64,000 bases of DNA from Pilibacter termitis (GTDB lineage Bacteria > Bacillota > Bacilli > Lactobacillales > Streptococcaceae): positions 1 through 64,000 of the forward strand of contig NZ_FUXI01000010.1 of assembly GCF_900167335.1 (NCBI RefSeq), given 5' to 3'. Shown piece after piece: positions 44,085 through 50,939 of this stretch. How positions within the stretch are numbered: the stretch's first letter is position 1; every line of letters begins with the position of its first letter. Both the position numbers and the translations under genes were made by a program. Below the pieces are notes generated by a model that worked only from the letters and a program-made list of their open reading frames with translations, had not been told where the DNA came from and made no database searches.

Positions 44085-44680
44085 CACACCTTGCTCCGTT
44101 TCATTTTTTTCAATACTCTTTCTCGTACTTTTGCCGCAATCATTCCTGCTAACAAATCGTACCCTTCCTCGCTAAAATGCAATCCGTCATCTTGTAAAAA
44201 CTCTTCTGGTGCAGAATAATTTGTCATTTGTTTATACAAATCAATCACTTCACTCTCTGCTTGCTGAGCGGCTAAAAATGTACGAATCCTGTATTTTTCC
44301 ACTCGCTCATTGCTCCGTTTTTCATCTCCTGCCACTTCGTCATAGTACGGTGGCGTGAGGAAAATGGTTTTCTCATTTCCTAGCTTTAATGCCATTTCAA
44401 GCAATGTATCTTGGAAAATTTCCTCTGAAACATTTCGGTGTTTGCTCGCATCATTTGCTCCGAAAAAGACAAAAATCAAATCCGCATGACTTTTCTCCAC
44501 CTCATCAATTCGTTTCATTCCAAGCAAACAATCATCTCCCGGAACACCGAAAAGTGAAACTTGCACCTTTTTCAAATTCATTTTTTCCAGCTGTTTGACC
44601 AATTTTTCTTTCAAAACAAAACTCACACGATTCTCCACCCAGCCGGCTGTAATGCTATCGCCAAAAATTGCTATTTTCAT
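44084..44680 (-). CDS. SGNH/GDSL-family hydrolase
   Basis: This roughly 198-residue esterase or lipase-fold protein has block I IFGDSITAGW with nucleophile Ser near residue 9, block II Gly in VPGDD, block III GANDASKHR and block V DGLHFSEEGYD with the Asp and His. It has no signal peptide, so it is probably cytosolic. Substrates in this family vary (acyl esters, acetylated sugars). The ATG at 44680 has GGAGGG six bases upstream and starts just before the catalytic block; the frame opens at 44713. It is coupled to the methyltransferase. Confidence 0.88.
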   Translation of the reverse strand: MKIAIFGDSITAGWVENRVSFVLKEKLVKQLEKMNLKKVQVSLFGVPGDDCLLGMKRIDEVEKSHADLIFVFFGANDASKHRNVSEEIFQDTLLEMALKLGNEKTIFLTPPYYDEVAGDEKRSNERVEKYRIRTFLAAQQAESEVIDLYKQMTNYSAPEEFLQDDGLHFSEEGYDLLAGMIAAKVRERVLKKMKRSKV

Positions 44681-44767
44681 CTTTTCCCTCCATTTTTCCT
44701 TTTCCCCTATCATACCAAAAAATAGCCAAAATGACCTAAAACTATACCACTTTCCTTAAAAATCTTC

Positions 44768-44795
44768 TTAGACGGGATTCTCTTTATGGTATAAT
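44768..44795 (+). promoter_or_regulatory. Promoter upstream of the ABC operon, with an element inserted at its start site
   Basis: TTAGAC (44768-44773), 16-bp spacer, TATAAT (44790-44795). The expected transcription start (about 44801) coincides with the left edge of the 278-bp element at 44804, so the message would start with that element. Confidence 0.6.
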
Positions 44796-44803
44796 ATTTA
44801 TAT

Positions 44804-45081
44804 GGGCACCTCTAAAAACTCCGCTTAATACCAAATTAGATAGTTTTCCGTTTTTCGAGGAAATCGACGAAAGCTATGTGGTTCATAGAAAAGCGAAGAA
44901 GTGCGTTAAGGAGTTTGCAACAGTGAGCCGTGTCGTTTATTTACTCGAAACTTTAGTTTCGAGCGACACTGCGAACAGTTGCCAAACTCCTGCACTTCGG
45001 AGCTAGACAAGGTTGAGGAGATTGACGAAGAAAAACGGAAAACTAGCAATTTGGGATAAGTGTGAGTTTTTAGAGGTGCCC
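44804..45081. mobile_element. Long MITE-like element 4 (278 bp) carrying a nested palindrome
   Basis: The terminal inverted repeats are GGGCACCTCTAAAAACTC and its near-complement. A perfect ATAT duplication (44800-44803 and 45082-45085) flanks it. The inverted repeat similarity continues inwards for about 60 bases on each side (a CAAATTAG region, then GTTTTCCGTTTTTCG). Palindrome copy J lies in the centre. It has no coding capacity. It occupies the leader of the downstream ABC operon. Confidence 0.85.
44889..45006. repeat. Nested palindrome copy J (inside element 4)
   Basis: The arms are GAAGTGC/GCACTTC, AGGAGTTTG/CAAACTCCT, CAAC/GTTG, GTGTCG/CGACAC and tip CTCGAAACT/AGTTTCGAG. Its orientation is opposite to copies A-I. 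Confidence 0.92.
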
Positions 45082-45108
45082 ATATGCTAAACAGAAAGGG
45101 GAACAATT

Positions 45109-45987
45109 ATGATTACAATCAAAGGCTTAACTTTTGCTTATCATAAAAAAACAAGCCTAAAAATGGATGCTGAAAAATTCCAGATGAATAAAGTGTATGC
45201 CGTTCTTGGAAAAAATGGTGCTGGAAAAACTACATTTTTCAAACTCCTCACCAATATGTTGACGAATTATTCTGGCGACATTTTCATTGACAACAAAAAT
45301 ATAATACAAGAAACAGAAATTTTACATGAAGTGTCGATTATTTTAGATGACCTTGAAGTTTACAAAGACCGCACTGGCTTTTTCAATTTGGAATATTTTT
45401 CCAGACTAAGTGGCACTTACGACAAAGCAAAAGCAATCGCTCTTGCTGAACAACTTGGAATTGCTGACGTTTTGGGGAATAAAGTCAAAAGCTATTCTCT
45501 TGGTATGAGAAGAAAATTGATTTTGATGATTGCTCTGTTAAAAGACACGAAAATTTACATCTTTGACGAACCTTTTCGAGGTTTAGATACCGAAACAGTC
45601 CGCTGGATGAAAGAGGCAATTCGTGAGCTGAAAAACTCTGGAAAATGTATCTTCATTTCTAGTCACGTCAAAGAAGATGTGGAAGATTTGGTGGACGAGG
45701 CGATTATTCTTGAAAATGGCGAAGTAAAACGCAGGGTTTCCATGGAAGAATTGAACGAAAGCAATCGTATCATTACCGTCAACAATCCAGAAAAATTCAG
45801 CAACTTCTTAGAAAACGAAAATATTCCTTATGAAACCGAGGGAGGGCATTTTATTCTTAGTATTTCGGCAAAAGATTTGCAAGCAATGTTTGTACAACTA
45901 AGCGAAGAAGAAATATTTATCGAAGAAATCAAGAAAATTTCCGCTCTGGAATTATTGGAGGGAGGCAAAAAGCATGAAAGCAAGTGA
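45109..45987 (+). CDS. ABC transporter ATP-binding protein
   Basis: This 292-residue ATPase has Walker A GKNGAGKTT (near residue 35), signature YSLGMRRKLILM and Walker B IYIFDEPFRGLD. A C-terminal region of about 80 residues follows. The layout resembles exporters for bacteriocin, bacitracin or other drug resistance. It overlaps the permease gene by 14 bases. It begins 28 bases after a 278-bp MITE-like element that fills its leader. The ribosome site is AAAGGGG. The substrate is unknown. Confidence 0.9.
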   Translation: MITIKGLTFAYHKKTSLKMDAEKFQMNKVYAVLGKNGAGKTTFFKLLTNMLTNYSGDIFIDNKNIIQETEILHEVSIILDDLEVYKDRTGFFNLEYFSRLSGTYDKAKAIALAEQLGIADVLGNKVKSYSLGMRRKLILMIALLKDTKIYIFDEPFRGLDTETVRWMKEAIRELKNSGKCIFISSHVKEDVEDLVDEAIILENGEVKRRVSMEELNESNRIITVNNPEKFSNFLENENIPYETEGGHFILSISAKDLQAMFVQLSEEEIFIEEIKKISALELLEGGKKHESK

Positions 45988-46729
45988 AATTTTCAAAATG
46001 GAAATTTGGAAAAATTGTCGTGACGTGCCTTATTTGACTTTGGCAGCTGTGATTGGAGGAATTGGCTGGCTGTTGTCAATTGTCAATCTCATCCTTTCGA
46101 AAGCAAGCGAGAATTCTCACACCCCTGCGATTTCTCAAGGAATTGTGATTGTAACAATTTTAGGCGTACTCACATTTTTAGGATATTTAGTGGTCGCATT
46201 TTTGTACCCACTTCATCTGCTTTCCACCGATTATCGCAATCGTGTGTTGAATTTAATGGTCGCAAGCGGGGTCAAACGCATTCACCTCTACTTCGCAAAA
46301 ATTGGGGCAACTATTTTATCGACAGTCGTGATCATGTTTGTCATGGCCAGCGTTCCTGTGGCAACTTTTTTACTTGGAAAAACAGGGATTATCTACTACT
46401 TATTCAAAGAATTTAACATGGATAGCGAGACGATTCTTTACTTGCTGATGTTTGTCTTTATGTACCTTGCAACACTCGTTACTCTTTGTTTTTCTGTTAT
46501 TTTATTAAAGGGAAATTATTTGAGCATTTTGGTTACGTGGGCTATTCAGCAAGTATGCGGAATCGTTGCTGCACCGATTTTCATGCTCGTAATGCAAAGT
46601 GCAGACGCAAGTCAAAACCCTAACGCTTCCGCAAATGCTATGGTACTTATCTCAATTGTGCTATATATTGTAGAAATCCTTATTTTTGGTTGTTTGAGTG
46701 CGTATTTGATGAATCGGCAGAATTTGTAA
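45974..46729 (+). CDS. ABC-2-type transporter permease
   Basis: This 251-residue membrane protein has six predicted helices (near residues 20, 55, 110, 150, 180 and 225) in the pattern of lantibiotic-immunity or ABC-2 permeases. It partners the preceding ATPase, which it overlaps. Its TAA stop codon lies inside the TAAA target duplication of the next MITE-like element, so insertion occurred exactly at the stop without changing the protein. Confidence 0.85.
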   Translation: MKASEIFKMEIWKNCRDVPYLTLAAVIGGIGWLLSIVNLILSKASENSHTPAISQGIVIVTILGVLTFLGYLVVAFLYPLHLLSTDYRNRVLNLMVASGVKRIHLYFAKIGATILSTVVIMFVMASVPVATFLLGKTGIIYYLFKEFNMDSETILYLLMFVFMYLATLVTLCFSVILLKGNYLSILVTWAIQQVCGIVAAPIFMLVMQSADASQNPNASANAMVLISIVLYIVEILIFGCLSAYLMNRQNL

Positions 46730-46730
46730 A

Positions 46731-47007
46731 GGGCACCTCTAAAAACTCCGCTTAAGACTAAATTAGCTACTTTTTCGATTTTCGAGGAAATCGACGAAAG
46801 CTATGTGGTTCATAGAAAAGCTAAGAGGGGTGTTCAGGAGTTTGTCGTAGTGAGCCATGCTATTTACTTGCTTGAAACGAAGTTTCAAGTAGCATTGCGA
46901 ACAACGACCAAACTCCTGCCCCTCCTAGCTAGACAAGGTTGAGGAGACTGACGAAGAAAATCGGAAAACTAGCAATTTAGGATAAGTGCGAGTTTTTAGA
47001 GGTGCCC
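46731..47007. mobile_element. Long MITE-like element 5 (277 bp) carrying a nested palindrome
   Basis: The terminal repeats are GGGCACCTCTAAAAACTC and its near-complement, flanked by a perfect TAAA duplication (46727-46730 and 47008-47011). It lies in the same orientation as element 4 and is closely similar outside the central palindrome. With element 4 it brackets the two-gene ABC operon. Confidence 0.87.
46816..46932. repeat. Nested palindrome copy J2 (inside element 5)
   Basis: The arms are GAGGGGt/GCCCCTC (one wobble), AGGAGTTTG/CAAACTCCT, GTCG/CGAC, ATGCTA/TAGCAT and tip CTTGAAAC/GTTTCAAG. Its arms differ from those of copy J although the surrounding element is nearly the same. Confidence 0.9.
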
Positions 47008-47014
47008 TAAATAT

Positions 47015-47048
47015 AAAAACCGCAAAACTAAAAATTTGCGGTTTTCTT
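47015..47048. terminator. Bidirectional terminator after helD
   Basis: AAAACCGCAAA and TTTGCGGTTTT form a perfect stem around an A-rich loop, between the ABC operon (with element 5) and the convergent HelD gene. Confidence 0.85.
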
Positions 47049-47050
47049 TG

Positions 47051-49252
47051 TTATCTCAAAAACTCCGTCACTTCACCATTGACTAGCACCGTTACGCTTT
47101 TCATTGCTCGGCTCACCATTGTGTAAAGCAAATGACGGTCACGTTTGGTGACAAAGCGTTTGGCGGATGCGTTGTGGATAATTACGTGGTCGAGTTCTAA
47201 ACCTTTTGCAAGCGAAATCGGTAAAATACTAATCGCTTGATTGTTCGGAACCGCTTGGGTTTTCGATTGAAAAAGCTGAAGGTTCACTTTGTCTTTTAAC
47301 TTGGCAAATAATTCTCTCGCCTCAAGAGAGTCTTTCGTTAGAATGGCAATACTTTCTCTGCCGTTCCATTTGGCAATCTCCTGTTCTAACTTTGTGAAAT
47401 ATTCTTCATTACCCTCTGAAATGACCATTTCCACAGGTTCGCCTTCCTCTCGAATAGCGACAATATCTAGCTTTGTTTGCCTATCTGCAAGTTTGCTGAA
47501 AAGATGTGTAATCGCCCCTGCCGAGCGATAGCTTGTCAATAAATCTCGCTGTAAAATAGTTTTCCCTAGCTGTTCAAATATTTGTGCCAACTCCTCAAAC
47601 GAGCTATGCGTATTGAAAATCGCTTGATTCTCGTCTCCTAAAAGCGTAAATTTCGCACGTGGAAAAAGACGTGCCAGCAAGAAAATTTGTGCTGGTGAAT
47701 AATCTTGCACTTCATCAATTAACACATATTTCACTTGACGATTTACTTGACTTTCCAAATAAAGTTGCTCCAATAAAATCAAGGGAATTGCTTGTGAAAC
47801 GCTGATTTCTTGCGAATTTATTCGCAATTTCTTTCCACTATAACGCAAAAAGCTGTACTCGAGCAATCCTGTCAAATCAAACCAGCGAATCGCTCGAATT
47901 GCCCGAAGTGGCTTTTTATATTGCTTTCGCAGAAAAATTTTGGCAAGTCGTGTAACATTTTTCTTTGATGTATCCTCAATCAAAGCACCAAAATATTTTT
48001 CTTGTTGCTCTTCTGTCAACGATAAAATGCGATTGTGAAGGTCTTCTGTGGAGGCTTTTTCATCTAATCGCTTTTTCAGCAACTTCTCAGCATGAAGTGC
48101 CGTTGCCTGCAATCTCGCTCTCACCGTTGAAGTGTGAGGTGTTTTCATATACCAATGAAACAGCTGTTTTTTAGAAATCAATGTTCTCTCTCTAAACAAC
48201 ACATCTTTAAAAAGATGTTCCTCGAGCATATCCTCTTCGCTTTCCTTGAGCAAAAACTCCAGAAATTCCTTTGATTGCAAGGTTTTCTCTTGTTCGCTTA
48301 ATTTTGCGGTCATGTTTTTTTCCGTTGCAATTTCTTCCATTTCTAAAGAATATTGCTTGTTGAGATGTTGACGGCAAAATGTGTAAAGCGTGGTGATTGT
48401 TGGATTTTTTTCCCCCAAGTTTGGCAATACTTGTGAAATGTATTGCATAAATACTGGGTTTGGCGAAAATAACACGACATCTTCTGCTCGCAAATTCACA
48501 CGTTCTTGGTACAAGAGATATGCAATTCTTTGAAGTACAGCACTTGTTTTCCCACTACCAGCGATACCATTTACCAATAAAACTTGGGCGTTTAACTCAC
48601 GAATAATCTCGTTTTGCTCCTTTTGAATCGTCGCTGTAATATCTTGCATATACTCCGAGCTATCCGCTTCAAGTGCCGAAAGCAACAAAGCGTCCTCAAT
48701 TGCAACAGTCGAGTCAAAATAATTTTTCAGCACACGTCCTTCTAACTGAAATTGACGGCGAAGTTTCAAATCAACTGGGATTTCTCGTCCATTCGCTGTG
48801 TAACTCGTTTTCCCTAGCTCTTGATTGTAATACAACTCCGCCACGGGCGACCGCCAATCATAAATTCGATAGTGTTGTTCGTCATTGACAAAAGAATGTA
48901 CGCCCAAATACAATTGCTCACGTTCTGCTTCGTCCATAAAATCAACGTCAACCCTTGCAAAATAAGGACGTTTCAACAAGCGTTTCACTTGCTCCAATCG
49001 CAAAGAAAGCGAGTCATGCTTAAAATTGAGCTGATCAATTTCTTGATTGCGAATTTCCATTTCGGCTAATTTGTCGTATCTGTTCGTGAGATCACTCAAA
49101 TCACGAGGCAATTCCTTATCCATTTCCCTCATGCGACTAATCCCCTCCTCGTGATGTACGTGGAGTTCTTCCGTCAAATTTTCCTCTGCCTGCTCTAACT
49201 CATCATAAATTTCTATCAAATGCGTTTGCTCATATTCCCAATCTTTTTTCAT
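47051..49252 (-). CDS. helD: HelD-like UvrD-family ATPase (RNA polymerase recycling)
   Basis: This 733-residue protein has an N-terminal coiled-coil arm (about residues 1-100, highly charged), then a UvrD-type motor. Walker A is NGIAGSGKTSAVLQRIAYLL near 230, DEVQDY marks Walker B near 515, GDENQAIF follows, and motifs TSYRS and KGLELDHVI come later. The N-terminal arm with a YIGR-like YFARVDV segment is the HelD pattern: such proteins release stalled RNA polymerase from DNA. HelD of Bacillus is of similar length. The start has GGTGAGCAG before ATG. Confidence 0.88.
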   Translation of the reverse strand: MKKDWEYEQTHLIEIYDELEQAEENLTEELHVHHEEGISRMREMDKELPRDLSDLTNRYDKLAEMEIRNQEIDQLNFKHDSLSLRLEQVKRLLKRPYFARVDVDFMDEAEREQLYLGVHSFVNDEQHYRIYDWRSPVAELYYNQELGKTSYTANGREIPVDLKLRRQFQLEGRVLKNYFDSTVAIEDALLLSALEADSSEYMQDITATIQKEQNEIIRELNAQVLLVNGIAGSGKTSAVLQRIAYLLYQERVNLRAEDVVLFSPNPVFMQYISQVLPNLGEKNPTITTLYTFCRQHLNKQYSLEMEEIATEKNMTAKLSEQEKTLQSKEFLEFLLKESEEDMLEEHLFKDVLFRERTLISKKQLFHWYMKTPHTSTVRARLQATALHAEKLLKKRLDEKASTEDLHNRILSLTEEQQEKYFGALIEDTSKKNVTRLAKIFLRKQYKKPLRAIRAIRWFDLTGLLEYSFLRYSGKKLRINSQEISVSQAIPLILLEQLYLESQVNRQVKYVLIDEVQDYSPAQIFLLARLFPRAKFTLLGDENQAIFNTHSSFEELAQIFEQLGKTILQRDLLTSYRSAGAITHLFSKLADRQTKLDIVAIREEGEPVEMVISEGNEEYFTKLEQEIAKWNGRESIAILTKDSLEARELFAKLKDKVNLQLFQSKTQAVPNNQAISILPISLAKGLELDHVIIHNASAKRFVTKRDRHLLYTMVSRAMKSVTVLVNGEVTEFLR

Positions 49253-49354
49253 CTGCTCACCTAATTCCTATTTCTTCCCTTTTCATATGGCTACCCATAA
49301 TATCAGCTTACTATTATACTGGATAAATTGGGATATGGGAATTAAAATGGATAG

Positions 49355-49531
49355 AAAAGCGGAGAGGGGCGTTCTGAAGTTTGCAACAGTGAGCCGTGCC
49401 GTTTACTTGCTACTACACTTCGTTTCGCATACAGTCTTTCTAAGAATCAAAGATTCTTGAAAGACTAGCATTGAAACGAAGTTTCAAGCGGCACTGCGAA
49501 CAGTTGCCAAACTTCAGCCCCTCGCTGCTAG
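49355..49531. repeat. Nested palindrome copy K (with extra 60-bp hairpin module)
   Basis: The arms are GAGGGGC/GCCCCTC, TGAAGTTTG/CAAACTTCA, CAAC/GTTG and GTGCCG/CGGCAC. The tip carries an extra block (about 49412-49475) with its own hairpin AGTCTTTC...GAAAGACT around AAGAATC/GATTCTT. Copy M at 62.7 kb carries the same block at the same place. Confidence 0.9.
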
Positions 49532-49537
49532 ACAAAG

Positions 49538-49654
49538 AAAAGCGAAGAAGTGCGTTTAGGAGTTTGTCGCAGTGAGCCACAGCATTTACTTGCTGGAAAC
49601 ACAGTTTCAAGTAGCGTTGCGAACAGTTGCCAAACTTCAGCCCCTCATAGCTAG
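49538..49654. repeat. Nested palindrome copy L (chimeric, arms do not match)
   Basis: The left half has GAAGTGC, AGGAGTTTG, GTCGC and CAGCAT; the right half has GCCCCTC, CAAACTTCA, GTTG and GCGTTG. The halves come from different arm types, so only the framework and the tip region can pair. It is tandem with copy K. K and L take up most of the 450-base gap upstream of helD; nothing else is seen there. Confidence 0.88.
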
Positions 49655-49662
49655 ACAAAGAA

Positions 49663-49693
49663 AAAAATCGAGACAACCTCTCTCGATTTTTTT
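49663..49693 (-). terminator. Terminator of the bacteriocin operon
   Basis: ATCGAGA and TCTCGAT form a stem with A- and T-runs on either side, 12 bases beyond the stop of the last bacteriocin-locus gene. Confidence 0.75.
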
Positions 49694-49704
49694 CCAAACG
49701 CACA

Positions 49705-50331
49705 CTACTTCTTAAATTTCAACTCAAACTCCAAACCAGCAGATTTTACAGCCAATAATTTCCCTGCTGGCAATTCAATCGTTGCTGTTGAATTTTGATT
49801 GTTGAGCGAATAACTTTCAGATTCGGCGAAATCATTTGGTTTATACACTAAGAGCTGTATCACTCCATTGACTTCTTTTCCGTCTTTTCTTATCATTTTT
49901 GCTAGTTCTTTTTCCAAAGAAACCCTGTATTTCCCTGCTGAAAATTGTGTGCCGATAAGGTAACTTCCTGCATCTTTTAAGGTAAATATCGCATCTTCCT
50001 CTGCTAATTTTTCAAATTTTGCTGGCTGAAATTCCACTTCTTCACCTGCCTGCAACGCTACTTTTTCACCTTCTTCAAAGTATTGCCCAAATGTGGTTTC
50101 ATTCATTTTTGGCACTCGCCCAAGCAAATTCGGGCTACTTGATTTAAGTGTCGTCACATCATAATACCCCTCTTTTTTGATATTGAACGTTTTTACCTCT
50201 CCTGATGTATTGCTAAGAAGTTGTTTTTCACCTACTTGGTCAAGAACGTTCGGGGTGGTGAAATGCTTGTAAGCGAAAAATCCACCGACTGCTAAAACTA
50301 CTACACCTACTGCGATAATTATTTTTTTCAT
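49705..50331 (-). CDS. Bacteriocin-locus accessory protein, membrane-anchored, unknown function
   Basis: This 208-residue protein has an N-terminal hydrophobic anchor (residues 4-21) and an extracellular part that appears to hold two beta-rich units. Each has a glycine-tyrosine strand (EGYYDVTTL; GSYLIGTQFSAGKYRVSL) and ends with a hydrophobic turn. It is the third gene of the transporter operon and overlaps the ATPase by four bases (ATGA). Position suggests an immunity or export-accessory role for the lactococcin-972-type bacteriocins; the sequence does not prove that. Confidence 0.7.
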   Translation of the reverse strand: MKKIIIAVGVVVLAVGGFFAYKHFTTPNVLDQVGEKQLLSNTSGEVKTFNIKKEGYYDVTTLKSSSPNLLGRVPKMNETTFGQYFEEGEKVALQAGEEVEFQPAKFEKLAEEDAIFTLKDAGSYLIGTQFSAGKYRVSLEKELAKMIRKDGKEVNGVIQLLVYKPNDFAESESYSLNNQNSTATIELPAGKLLAVKSAGLEFELKFKK

Positions 50332-50939
50332 TTTAAATCCTCCACATAAATTGTTTTATCCATTTCTTTTGCCAAAGTCAAATCATGCGTAGCAATGATT
50401 AAAACCGTATCTTCTTTGACAAGCGAGCGAAGTAATTCGCCTACTTGTTCACTTGTTTGCCCGTCTAATGCTCCTGTTGGTTCATCTGCTAAAATGACTT
50501 TTGGTTTTTTCAAAAGCATTCGAGCAATCGCCACTCTCTGTGATTGACCGCCAGAGAGTTCGTAGACTTTCGAGTGCAAATATTCCTCCCCTAAACCTAC
50601 TTTTTCCAACACTTCGATTTGTTGCGTCAGATTGTTGCTGACAATTTTCAAATTTTGAGCAACCGTCTTGTCGTCAATCAACGCATAGCTTTGAAAAATA
50701 TATCCTAGGTAATTTTTAAAATACTTTTGTTCTTTCATTTTCCAAATGTCTTCTTCGTTGTACTTGATACTCCCGCTCGTTGGTTTTTCAAGACGTGCGA
50801 TAGCGTTTAAAAGTGTCGTTTTCCCACTTCCAGAAACTCCCACAAGAGCGTAAGATTTTCCTAGTTCAAATGTTAAATTGACATCTTTATAAACTTCCTT
50901 TTTCCCAAAGGATTTACTTAAATTTTCTAATGTGATCAT
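50328..50939 (-). CDS. Lactococcin-972-type bacteriocin ABC transporter ATPase
   Basis: This 203-residue ATPase is short. It has Walker A GVSGSGKTT (near residue 35), Q-loop YIFQSYALIDDKTV, signature LSGGQSQRVAIAR, Walker B VILADEPTGALD and H-loop ATHD. The length and the FQSYALIDDKTV segment match the ATPases beside lactococcin 972 genes. It overlaps both neighbours by four bases (ATGA each time), so all three are translated together. It probably energises the large membrane protein upstream. Confidence 0.92.
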   Translation of the reverse strand: MITLENLSKSFGKKEVYKDVNLTFELGKSYALVGVSGSGKTTLLNAIARLEKPTSGSIKYNEEDIWKMKEQKYFKNYLGYIFQSYALIDDKTVAQNLKIVSNNLTQQIEVLEKVGLGEEYLHSKVYELSGGQSQRVAIARMLLKKPKVILADEPTGALDGQTSEQVGELLRSLVKEDTVLIIATHDLTLAKEMDKTIYVEDLK

